Both the position numbers and the translations under genes were made by a program. Shown piece by piece: positions 1 through 7,231 of a DNA stretch of 64,000 nt. Location: positions 1,083,067 through 1,147,066 of the forward strand of contig NZ_MPIN01000002.1 of assembly GCF_001887355.1 (NCBI RefSeq). The letters run 5' to 3'. The notes beneath the pieces are model-generated. The model saw nothing but the letters and a program-made list of their open reading frames with translations, did not search any database and was not told the origin of the DNA. How positions within the stretch are numbered: the first letter of the stretch is position 1; each line of letters starts with the position of its first letter. This stretch comes from Cystobacter ferrugineus. Lineage in GTDB: Bacteria; Myxococcota; Myxococcia; Myxococcales; Myxococcaceae.

Positions 1-251
1 TCGCAGAAGCGCGCCCGCAGCAGGTGGAGGGCGCTCCAGTCCGGGGCGCGGCCCGTCAGATCCATCACCGGCACGCCCAGGGCCTCGCTCAGCGCATGCG
101 CCAGGGTCTTCTCGGTGATCGCGCCCTGGGCCACCAACGTGGCGCCCAGCCGCTGCCGGGTGCGCTGTTGGGCCAGGAGCGCCGCGTCCAGTTGGGCCGT
201 GCTGATCGCCCCCCTCTCCAGGAGCAACTCACCGATCCGCTTTCGGGCCAT
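1..251 (-). CDS. GspE/PilB-type N-terminal (MshEN) domain protein, 5' end only
   Basis: The reading frame starts at an ATG at 251 on the minus strand and runs off the left edge with no stop, giving the first 83 residues. It begins MARKRIGELLLERGAIS and continues with ALLAQQ, RLGATLVAQGAI and EALGVPVMDL. This is the pattern of the MshEN domain (T2SSE_N), a c-di-GMP-binding or assembly domain found at the N-terminus of type II secretion and type IV pilus ATPases and on many free-standing myxobacterial proteins. What follows the domain lies outside the window, so it may be a full ATPase or a short regulatory protein. It is transcribed divergently from the aglR-like gene. Confidence 0.65.
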   Translation of the reverse strand, partial: MARKRIGELLLERGAISTAQLDAALLAQQRTRQRLGATLVAQGAITEKTLAHALSEALGVPVMDLTGRAPDWSALHLLRARFC

Positions 252-556
252 GCGCGGCGCCTTAGTCGCACCCCACCTGCTCCGTCAAGGGGTCAACGCG
301 GTGCGTCAATGCGTGTCCGTCCGCCATGTGACCGGGCGTCCGGGCGAAGATCCCTCCCAAAATTCCCGTGAGATTTCAGCAACTAAGGGAGCAGGCCGTG
401 TCTTGACACACCTGAAGAGGCGTTCTTAAAGTCGGCCCCCAATTGATGCCAATGGCGGGCCAATGATCCTCGCGGAAGTGAGGTGGGGATCAAGGGCTCG
501 GGATGGCAAGGCCCGTCACGCCGGGTCCGCATGTTTTTTGGAGGCAACAAGCAACT
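252..556. other. Intergenic region between the MshEN gene and the aglR-like gene
   Basis: This stretch of about 300 bases has no convincing reading frame on either strand. It must hold divergent promoters for the two flanking genes. The only recognisable element is a sigma-70-like promoter on the plus strand (separate entry). A GGAGG at 540-544 is a possible ribosome binding site for the ATG at 557, although the 12-base spacing is long. Confidence 0.5.
403..431 (+). promoter_or_regulatory. Candidate sigma-70 promoter of the aglRQS-like operon
   Basis: A perfect TTGACA (-35) at 403-408 is followed after 17 bases by TTAAAG at 426-431, a weak -10 match. It points at the aglR-like gene about 120 bases downstream. 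The exact -35 and the spacing are visible. That it is used is inference. Confidence 0.35.
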
Positions 557-1303
557 ATGAACCTGGGCTTTGTGACGAATCTGACCATTCTTGCCAACGC
601 CGGCGGCCATGGCGCTGAGCGCTCCTTCTTCGAGGAGGTCGCCAAGCGCTGGGAGGCCGGTCAGTGGGGTATGTACCCCATCGCCGTCTGCCTGGTGTTC
701 GCCCTGGCCATCATGGTCGAGCGCAGCATTGTGCTGTTCGGCAAGGCGTCCATCAACAAGGAGGCCTTCCTGCGCGGCCTCAAGAAGCACATCTACGCGG
801 GTGACCTGGACAAGGCCATCAACTACGTGTCCGGCCAGAAGCAGACGCCGCTCACGCAGGTCATCAAGGCCGGCCTGATGAACGTGCCCAAGGGCGAGGA
901 GGAGGTCCAGGCGGCGCTCGACGAGGCCAGCCTGCGCGAGACGCCCCGCATCGAGGCGCGCACCGGCTACCTGGCCATGCTCGGCAACGCGGCGATGCTC
1001 GCCGGTCTGCTCGGAACGGTGTCCGGTCTGATCGCCTGCTTCGAGGCGGTGGCCAACGTGAACCCGGCCGACAAGGCGACCATTCTCGCCAACGGCATCT
1101 CGGAAGCCATGAACTGCACGGGCTTCGGGCTGCTCACGGCCATCCCCGCCGTCGTCGCCTTCTCCATCCTCTCGGGCCGCGCCACGTCGATCGTCAACGA
1201 CATCAACGAGACGAGCGTCGCGGTGCTCAACCTGATCGTCAACAACCGCGACAAGTTCAAGAACGCCACCGTCTCGGCGTCCGCGGGCCACGACGAGGAG
1301 TAG
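557..1303 (+). CDS. aglR: MotA/TolQ/ExbB proton-channel protein, AglR-like
   Basis: This 248-residue inner-membrane protein has the TolQ/ExbB layout: one membrane segment near residues 40-60, a long cytoplasmic loop, then paired segments near 139-163 and 187-208. The second carries the family pattern GLLGTVSGLIACF. Such proteins form the pentameric stator channel around two TolR/ExbD subunits and convert proton flow into force. It is followed by two ExbD-like genes, the arrangement of the Myxococcus gliding motor AglR-AglQ-AglS. The start at 557 is preferred over the in-frame codon at 503 because it lies downstream of GGAGG and removes an unconserved extension. Assignment to Agl, and not to another TolQR set, rests on gene order and the AglQ aspartate position. 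Confidence 0.75.
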   Translation: MNLGFVTNLTILANAGGHGAERSFFEEVAKRWEAGQWGMYPIAVCLVFALAIMVERSIVLFGKASINKEAFLRGLKKHIYAGDLDKAINYVSGQKQTPLTQVIKAGLMNVPKGEEEVQAALDEASLRETPRIEARTGYLAMLGNAAMLAGLLGTVSGLIACFEAVANVNPADKATILANGISEAMNCTGFGLLTAIPAVVAFSILSGRATSIVNDINETSVAVLNLIVNNRDKFKNATVSASAGHDEE

Positions 1304-1386
1304 TTCCTCGTCTTCTGACGAAACCTGAACCCTGGGCGCGTTGTCGGTAGGCTCGAGACGCGCTCCGGAAAGGAAAGGAGAGCCCC

Positions 1387-1872
1387 ATGGCCGGCGGAAT
1401 GGACCTGGGGGGAGGCAAAGGCAAGAAGTCGCTCGACGTTGCCATCAACCTCACCCCCTTTATCGATCTGATGGCGGTGACCATCAGCTTCCTCATCATG
1501 ACGGCGGTCTGGACGCAGATCGGCCGTCTCCAGGTGGCGCAGGCCGGAGGCCCCTCCACCGATGAGGAACAGAAACAAGAAGAGCAGACCAAGACGGTCC
1601 AGCTCACGCTGTTCGTCACGCCCACCGAGCTGAAGCTGGTGGCGGACCAGAGTGAGTTCCCGTCCATCGAGGCCAAGCGCGGGGCCAACGGCAAGTTGGA
1701 CCTGGCGCCGCTGCTCGCGCGCTTCAAGGAACTCAAGTCGCAGTTCCCCGACCAGTCCTCCATCACGCTGCAGACCGAGGACAAGGTCCACTACGAAGAT
1801 CTGGTGCGCATCATCGACCAGTGCATCGGCGCCGGCCTGCCCCAGGTCTCGGTGTCCGCCATCATGGGTTAG
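1387..1872 (+). CDS. aglQ: ExbD/TolR-family stator subunit, AglQ-like
   Basis: This 161-residue protein has a short cytoplasmic N-terminus, one membrane helix (about residues 20-43) and a periplasmic domain. The helix begins with INLTPFIDLMAV, the ExbD/TolR signature in which the aspartate (residue 27) carries protons. In Myxococcus AglQ the essential proton-binding aspartate is, from memory, residue 28, which fits. The gene lies 83 bases after the AglR-like gene and 15 bases before the next ExbD gene. An AGGAAAGGAG stretch just upstream is a strong ribosome binding site. It should be one of two non-identical TolR subunits of the gliding/sporulation force generator. Confidence 0.75.
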   Translation: MAGGMDLGGGKGKKSLDVAINLTPFIDLMAVTISFLIMTAVWTQIGRLQVAQAGGPSTDEEQKQEEQTKTVQLTLFVTPTELKLVADQSEFPSIEAKRGANGKLDLAPLLARFKELKSQFPDQSSITLQTEDKVHYEDLVRIIDQCIGAGLPQVSVSAIMG

Positions 1873-1887
1873 GAAGGCATCCACACC

Positions 1888-2472
1888 ATGCCCATCAAGG
1901 CTCCCGGTAAGCGCTACTGCAAACGGCTGCAACACTCCAAGGTGTTCGGCCACGGCACACACGGCCACAAGAGTGGCAACGCGGACGTGCTCATCACGCC
2001 CCTGGTCGACATGTTCGTCATCATCGTGCTCTTCCTCATCGCCAACTTCTCGGCGACGGGCGAGGTGCTGATGATGACCAAGGACATCCAGTTGCCCGAG
2101 GCGGTCAACGTCAAGGAAGTGGAGATGAACCCGGTGGTGATGGTGTCCGGGGAAGAGGTCTCCATCTCCGGCAACGTCGTCGGCCGCGTTCAGGACCTGG
2201 TCAAGGAGGAGTACCTCAACATTCCCGCCCTGGAGGAGAAGCTGCGGGACATGAAGAAGCAGTTCGAGGATCTCCACGCCATGGCCGAGGGCAACACCAA
2301 CGCCTTCAAGGGTGACGTGAACATCCAGGCCCACAAGGAAGTGGAGTTCGCCATCATCAAGCGGGTGATGTTCAGCTGCGCCAGCGCGGGCTACAACAAC
2401 ATCAACTTCGCCACCCTCCAGAAGGGCGAGGCGGGCGCCCCCGGCGAGAGCACCGCCGCCGCCACGCCGTAG
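1888..2472 (+). CDS. aglS: Second ExbD/TolR-family stator subunit, AglS-like
   Basis: This 194-residue protein has a longer basic, histidine-rich N-terminal tail than its neighbour (HGTHGHKSGN near residues 22-31). A single helix follows, starting VLITPLVDMFVII, with the proton-carrying aspartate at residue 41. A periplasmic domain of about 130 residues ends in an Ala/Pro-rich tail. Two divergent ExbD subunits with one TolQ subunit is the AglRQS composition, in which AglQ and AglS form a heteromer inside AglR. The start ATG lies 15 bases after the stop of the previous gene, so translation is probably coupled. A hairpin ends the operon. Confidence 0.72.
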   Translation: MPIKAPGKRYCKRLQHSKVFGHGTHGHKSGNADVLITPLVDMFVIIVLFLIANFSATGEVLMMTKDIQLPEAVNVKEVEMNPVVMVSGEEVSISGNVVGRVQDLVKEEYLNIPALEEKLRDMKKQFEDLHAMAEGNTNAFKGDVNIQAHKEVEFAIIKRVMFSCASAGYNNINFATLQKGEAGAPGESTAAATP

Positions 2473-2512
2473 TCGCCGTCACCTCCGGGCTCCCCTGCCT
2501 GGAAACCATCCG

Positions 2513-2555
2513 CGCCCCGCGTCTCGGACTTGTCCGGACCGGGGCGTTGGTGTTT
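2513..2555 (+). terminator. Hairpin terminator after the aglRQS-like operon
   Basis: The left arm at 2513-2529 pairs with the right arm at 2532-2546 around a two-base loop. Fifteen pairs form with two single-base bulges in the left arm. The stem is very GC-rich and is followed by TTGGTGTTT. It lies between the AglS-like stop and the start of the phosphatase gene at 2566. It is either an intrinsic terminator or a strong leader hairpin. Confidence 0.55.
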
Positions 2556-2565
2556 GCGGGGTGTC

Positions 2566-3243
2566 ATGTCCCACTCCCTTCGCGCCGCGCTCTTCGATCT
2601 CGACGGAACCCTGGTGGACTCGCTGCACGACATTGGCGCGGCGATGAACCATGCCCTGGGCACCCACGGCCTGCCTCCCCATCCACTGGCGGCCTACCGG
2701 CACTTCGTGGGCGAGGGCGCCCAGGTGCTGGTGGCCCGGGCCGTCCCCGAGCCCCACGCGCACGCGCGCGAGGCCGTGCTCGCCACCTACCGCGCCTTCT
2801 ACGCCGAGCACATGCTGGACCATACCCGGCCGTTCCCGGGCATCCTCCCCATGCTCGAGCGGCTCGTGGGCGAGGGCGTGAAGCTGGCGGTGCTCAGCAA
2901 CAAGCCCGACGCGGCCACCCGCCGGCTGGTGACGGCGCTCCTGCCCGGCGTGCGCTTCGAGGCCGTCTATGGCGAGCGCGCCGGGGTGCCCCGCAAGCCG
3001 GACCCGACGGCCGCGCTCGGCGTGGCGGCGGAGCTGGGGGTGGACCCGGGCACGTGCGCCTTCATTGGCGACACGTCCGTGGACATGGACACCGCCCGGG
3101 CCGCGGGCATGTACGGCGTGGGCGTGACGTGGGGCTTCCGCGACGAGCAGGAGCTTCGGACCCATCAGGCCCGGGTCATCGTCCGCTCGGTGGAGGAGCT
3201 GCTCCAACACCTGCTGGCCCTGCCTCGCGCCCTCGCCTCCTGA
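2566..3243 (+). CDS. HAD-superfamily phosphatase, phosphoglycolate phosphatase-like
   Basis: This 225-residue enzyme has all four HAD motifs. Motif I is FDLDGTLVDS with nucleophile Asp11 and acid Asp13. Motif II is the serine of AVLSNKP, motif III the lysine of PRKPDP, and motif IV GDTSVDMDTARAAG. The helical cap between motifs I and II is the size seen in phosphoglycolate phosphatase (Gph) and related enzymes, which remove 2-phosphoglycolate from DNA repair or oxygenase reactions. Substrate cannot be read from sequence alone, so a general sugar-phosphate phosphatase is also possible. The ATG at 2566 places motif I at the usual distance from the N-terminus. Confidence 0.8.
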   Translation: MSHSLRAALFDLDGTLVDSLHDIGAAMNHALGTHGLPPHPLAAYRHFVGEGAQVLVARAVPEPHAHAREAVLATYRAFYAEHMLDHTRPFPGILPMLERLVGEGVKLAVLSNKPDAATRRLVTALLPGVRFEAVYGERAGVPRKPDPTAALGVAAELGVDPGTCAFIGDTSVDMDTARAAGMYGVGVTWGFRDEQELRTHQARVIVRSVEELLQHLLALPRALAS

Positions 3244-3247
3244 GGGG

Positions 3248-3281
3248 GACATCCAAAAATGTCTGTTCGGTAGGAGAACAG
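3248..3281. promoter_or_regulatory. Two short inverted repeats upstream of the hybrid kinase gene
   Basis: GACAT (3248-3252) is mirrored by ATGTC (3259-3263). Immediately after, CTGTTC (3263-3268) is mirrored by GAACAG (3276-3281) with a seven-base centre. They lie just after the phosphatase stop and about 80 bases before the kinase start. They could be a weak terminator or operator half-sites. No factor can be named. Confidence 0.25.
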
Positions 3282-3358
3282 CCAGGACGGCGGGCGTTTC
3301 CGCTCCACGGCGGGCCGGTTAACATGGCTCATCCACGCCGCTGAGAGCCGGGACGTGT

Positions 3359-5791
3359 GTGGGGGGCACCGCCATTCCGACGCAATCACAGCGCCTCGAA
3401 CATTTCCGTGTGGAGGGTTCGAGAGGATTCGCCGAAGCGCTCGCGCTGGCGGTCGTGCATCTCGCGTCTTCCTGGCTCGGGATGACCCAGGCCCCCTTCG
3501 TGGGCGTCACCCTCCCGGTGTGGCCTTCCCTGGGCGTGGCCCTCGCGGGCTTGTATCTGCTGGGACTCTCGCGCTGGCCCGCCGTCTTCCTGGCCTCGCT
3601 GGGCTCCCACCTGCTCACGGGCTCCGCCTCCCCCGGCATGGCGCTGACCCTCGCGGCGGGTCACACCCTGGAGGCGGTGCTGGGGGTGTGGCTGTTGCGG
3701 CGTCTTGGTTTCTCCGCCGGACAGGCGCGCCTGCGGGACGTGCTGGTGCTCGCCTGCACCGCGACCGCGAGCAGCCTGGTGGCCCTCCCGTCGGGCGTGG
3801 GGTTGCTCGCATCACGGGTCGTGCTCTCCTGGGAGGCCGTGGGGGCGTTGCTCTGGTGGGGTTGGGTGGGCAGCACGCTGGGGGTGTTGGGGGCCGGGGT
3901 GGCGTTGATGCTGCTCGCGCGGCGCAAGCCGGAGACGCTCTGGCGCGAGGGGCTGGCGCTCATGGGGTTGCTGCTGGGCGTGTGTCTGTGGTCCTTCAGC
4001 GTGGGCCTGCGGGGCTCCTCGCTCGTCTACGCGCAGGTGCTCGTCCTCTTTCCACTCGGGGTGTGGGCGGCCCTGCGCTTTGGCTCCCCGGGGGCGGCGC
4101 TCAGTCTGGTGCTGCTCGTGGCGGTGTTCATGGGCAGCGCGCTCGTGGCCTCGGGGGCCATCGGGCCGGGGGAGGGCGCGCGCTCGGCGGGACCGCTCGG
4201 GTTCAAGCTCTTCCTGGCGCTCGCCACCGGTGTCGGGCTGCTGTGGCGCGCGATGCGCCGCGAGCAGGATGCGACCCGGACGCAACTGGAGGCGTTGACC
4301 ACCGCCGTGCGCAACGTGCGCGAGGGGGTGGTCATCTGCGAGAAGCGCCCGGGCGGTGAGCCTCGGATCGTGTTCCTCAACCCCTTCTTCCAGGAGATGT
4401 GCGGTTGGTCGCAGGAGGAACTGGCGGGCCGCTCCCCGTGGGAGTTCTGCGCGGCGGCGCAGGACGTCCAGCAGCGGGTGGAAGACACCCTGCGTGAGCA
4501 GGGCGATTTCCGTGGTGAAGTGGTGCTGATGCACAAGGATGGCTCACGGCTGTTCAGCCAGATGCACCTGACGCGCATCCCTGGCGGGGGCGGACAGGTC
4601 TCGTACGTCGTGGGCACCCACCATGATCTCACCACGCAACGGCAGTTGCAGGAGAAGCTCGTCTCCGCGGGGCGGATCGCCGCGGTCGGTACACTGGCGG
4701 CGGGGGTGGGCCATGAAATCAACAACCCACTGGCTTACCTTCTGTTGAACCTGGAAGGCGTGGCGCGCAGCCTGCGGCAGGGGCCCGAGCACCTCGCCGA
4801 GGCACGCACCCGGCTGGACTCCGTGCGCGAGGGCGCCGAGCGCATTCGCGTCATCGTGAGGGACCTGAAGGTCTTCAGTCGGCAGGAAGGAGAGGAGCGG
4901 GAGATGTTGGACGTCAACGCGGTAGTGGTTCCCGCGATGCGCATGGCGGCTCACGCGGTGCGTGCCCGGGCCCGGCTGGTGGAAGACTTCGGCTCACCTC
5001 CCCCGGTGATGGGCTGCGAGGCCCGGCTCGGACAGGTGCTGCTCAACCTGCTCGTCAACGCGCTGCAGGCCATCCCCGAGGGCAATCCCGAGCGGCACGA
5101 GGTGCGCGTGCGCACGGGCGGTGACGGCCTCGGCCGCGCCCTGGTGGAGGTGTCCGACACGGGCTGTGGGATGTCTCCCGCCGTGCTGGCGCGCATCTTC
5201 GAGCCGTTCTTCACCACCAAGCCCTCGGGCGAGGGCACTGGCCTGGGGCTCGCCATCTGTCAGCAGATCGTCCAGTCCCATGGCGGCGAGCTGCGGGTGC
5301 GCAGCGAGCCGGGCAAGGGCAGTGTCTTCACGCTCGTGCTGCCCGCCGCGACGCAGACATCCCCCACGCCCGCCGAGCCCGAGCCGGCGGGTGCCGTGGC
5401 CGGGTCCGCTCCGCGCCGGCGCATCCTCATCATCGACGACGAGCCCCGCCTGGCCCAGTCCATGCGCATGCTCATCGAGCCCTCGCACGACGTGGTCATC
5501 ACCACGCGCGGCGCCGAGGCCCTGGCGTGGGTGAGCGCGGGGCAGCGCTTCGATCTGGTGTTGTGTGATTTGCAGATGCCGGGGACGACCGGGATGGACG
5601 TCTACTCGCACCTGCGCGCGCACGCGCCGGAGCTGCTCGAGCGGCTCGTCTTCATCTCCGGCGGGGCCTACACCCAGGCCATGCGCGACTTCGTGCGCAC
5701 GGTGCGCAACCGCGTCCTGGAGAAGCCCGTGCGGCCCAATGAGCTGCTGGCCACCATCGACGAGGCGCTCGCCACCTCGTCCGCGGCCTAG
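3359..5791 (+). CDS. Membrane hybrid sensor histidine kinase: MASE1-PAS-HisKA-HATPase-REC
   Basis: This protein has 810 residues and starts with GTG. Residues about 20-300 hold roughly eight hydrophobic segments with the look of a MASE1 sensor domain. A PAS domain follows (about 305-425). The dimerisation helix carries GVGHEINNPLAY with the phospho-acceptor at His452, followed by a catalytic domain (about 540-665) with NLLVNALQAI, DTGCGM and GTGLGLAI. The C-terminal receiver (from about 685) starts RILIIDDEP, with phospho-acceptor Asp737 in LCDLQMPG. An attached receiver implies a phosphorelay to an Hpt protein or an autoregulatory role. No cognate regulator lies beside it. The membrane input signal is unknown. 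Confidence 0.88.
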   Translation: MGGTAIPTQSQRLEHFRVEGSRGFAEALALAVVHLASSWLGMTQAPFVGVTLPVWPSLGVALAGLYLLGLSRWPAVFLASLGSHLLTGSASPGMALTLAAGHTLEAVLGVWLLRRLGFSAGQARLRDVLVLACTATASSLVALPSGVGLLASRVVLSWEAVGALLWWGWVGSTLGVLGAGVALMLLARRKPETLWREGLALMGLLLGVCLWSFSVGLRGSSLVYAQVLVLFPLGVWAALRFGSPGAALSLVLLVAVFMGSALVASGAIGPGEGARSAGPLGFKLFLALATGVGLLWRAMRREQDATRTQLEALTTAVRNVREGVVICEKRPGGEPRIVFLNPFFQEMCGWSQEELAGRSPWEFCAAAQDVQQRVEDTLREQGDFRGEVVLMHKDGSRLFSQMHLTRIPGGGGQVSYVVGTHHDLTTQRQLQEKLVSAGRIAAVGTLAAGVGHEINNPLAYLLLNLEGVARSLRQGPEHLAEARTRLDSVREGAERIRVIVRDLKVFSRQEGEEREMLDVNAVVVPAMRMAAHAVRARARLVEDFGSPPPVMGCEARLGQVLLNLLVNALQAIPEGNPERHEVRVRTGGDGLGRALVEVSDTGCGMSPAVLARIFEPFFTTKPSGEGTGLGLAICQQIVQSHGGELRVRSEPGKGSVFTLVLPAATQTSPTPAEPEPAGAVAGSAPRRRILIIDDEPRLAQSMRMLIEPSHDVVITTRGAEALAWVSAGQRFDLVLCDLQMPGTTGMDVYSHLRAHAPELLERLVFISGGAYTQAMRDFVRTVRNRVLEKPVRPNELLATIDEALATSSAA

Positions 5792-5801
5792 AGCGGCGCG
5801 C

Positions 5802-6368
5802 TCACACGCGCAGCCACTTGCGCGCCGTGGGGCCGAAGAAGCGCATCACCCCGGCCACCGCGAAGAAGCGCGCCGAGCGGCCGATGAGCGCCGCGAGGAA
5901 GAAGCGATCCAACGGCACGTTCACCATGCCACTGCCGATGGCGACGATCTTGAAGGGCGTGGGCAGCACCGAGCACAACAGCGCCAACACCCAGAAGTTC
6001 TGGCCGAGCAGCTCGCCCACGGTGGCGTCGATGCCGAAGCGCTGGATGCGCGCGTCCAGGTTGATGTTCAGGGCGCTCAGGGCTCCCTGGTGCACGAGCA
6101 CCCCCAGGTAGTAGCCGATGAAGCCCCCGATGATGCTCGCCACGGTGCCGAGCAGCGCGTAGCGCACCCACTTGCTCGGCTGGGCGAGCACCATGGGCAC
6201 GAGCAGCGCGAAGGGAGGAATGGGAAACACCGAGGCGTCCACGACGGACACCACCATCATGGCGGCCAGGGCGTGGGGGGTGGACGAGAGGGACTCCACG
6301 CGCAGGTAGAGTCGGCGGTACCAGGAGGGTTTGTCGGAAGGGGCGGCCACGGGAGCGGGTTCGGTCAT
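5802..6368 (-). CDS. YqaA-family (DedA/VTT-like) membrane protein
   Basis: This 188-residue integral membrane protein carries the small DedA/SNARE-associated core found in YqaA proteins. The visible pattern includes SVVDASVFPIPPFALLVPM near residues 42-60, a Gly-rich stretch GTVASIIGGFIGYYLG, and PTPFKIVAIGSGMVNVPL followed by a helix containing GRSARFF. The last segments match the conserved C-terminal half of the family, which is implicated in membrane lipid or proton-dependent transport. It is convergent with the hybrid kinase, only 10 bases apart, and divergent from the LON-domain gene. The cargo or partner is unknown. Confidence 0.7.
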   Translation of the reverse strand: MTEPAPVAAPSDKPSWYRRLYLRVESLSSTPHALAAMMVVSVVDASVFPIPPFALLVPMVLAQPSKWVRYALLGTVASIIGGFIGYYLGVLVHQGALSALNINLDARIQRFGIDATVGELLGQNFWVLALLCSVLPTPFKIVAIGSGMVNVPLDRFFLAALIGRSARFFAVAGVMRFFGPTARKWLRV

Positions 6369-6495
6369 CGAGGGCGCGCACGCTAGCGGAAAGTGGACGC
6401 GTTATCAGCCTTCCGTCCCCCGGAAGACGCCCGCCTGCCGGCTGGCAACACCCCACATTCACCCGGGCCGGGGGACCGGGCTACGGTGCGCCCCC

Positions 6496-7155
6496 ATGAC
6501 GACGGCCCTCGAACGCATCGAGCGAACCACCCAGGCACTCAAGGTCTTTCCGCTGCCTTCCGCGGTCCTCTTCCCGCACGCCGTTCTGCCCCTGCACATC
6601 TTCGAGCCGCGCTACCGGGCCCTGGTTCGCGACGCGCTCGCCGGGGACAAGGTGATGGCGCTCGCGCAGTTGGAGCCGGGCTGGGAAGGGCAGTACGGAG
6701 AGCGGCCGCCCATGCAGCCCATGATGTGCGCCGGGCTCATCATCTGGCACGAGGAGCTGCCCGACGGGCGCTACAACATCCTCCTGCAGGGCGTCTGCCG
6801 TGCCCGGCTGCTCGCGGAGCTTCCTCCCGACAAGCCCTACCGGGAGGTGCGGGTACACCCGCTGCCGGACCCGGCCTGGCAGGGCCCCGAGGAGGAGCGG
6901 CTGCGGCAGGCGGTGCTCGACCTGGCCGGGCGCGTGCCGGCGTCCTTCGCGGAGAACCTCCTGCCGCTCGCGGCGCGCTCCCAGGGGGGCATGCTGGCGG
7001 ACGTGGTGGCCGCCGCCATCGTTCCCGAGCCCGAGCGGCGCCAGGAGCTCTTGTGCGAGCTGGACGTGCGCACGCGGCTGGTGGAGGTCATGGATGACGT
7101 GGCGGAGCTCGTCGCCCGTTTGAGTCCGGTCAAGCCGACGGGTCCCCTGAATTAG
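6496..7155 (+). CDS. LON substrate-binding domain protein (no protease domain)
   Basis: This 219-residue protein consists of the N-terminal substrate-recognition domain of Lon protease. The landmarks are KVFPLPSAVLFPHAVLPLHIFEPRYRAL split across residues about 15-42, the mid-domain YNILLQGVCRARLL and a helical C-terminal bundle. It lacks the AAA+ and Ser-Lys protease parts, so it probably acts as a stand-alone binding or adaptor protein. The ATG at 6496 is chosen because the long upstream extension has no family character. It sits 76 bases before nadE on the same strand. Confidence 0.8.
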   Translation: MTTALERIERTTQALKVFPLPSAVLFPHAVLPLHIFEPRYRALVRDALAGDKVMALAQLEPGWEGQYGERPPMQPMMCAGLIIWHEELPDGRYNILLQGVCRARLLAELPPDKPYREVRVHPLPDPAWQGPEEERLRQAVLDLAGRVPASFAENLLPLAARSQGGMLADVVAAAIVPEPERRQELLCELDVRTRLVEVMDDVAELVARLSPVKPTGPLN

Positions 7156-7231
7156 GCGCTTGCATGGCGTGCCGTCCGGGCGTCTGCTCGCGCGCCTCAT
7201 CCCGTTCTGAGTTCGAGGAGGCACTCTTTCC

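Noticed and set aside
5790..5804. Short inverted repeat between the kinase and YqaA-like genes as a bidirectional terminator
   Set aside because: Only five pairs with a three-base loop and no T-run on either side. Too weak to call.
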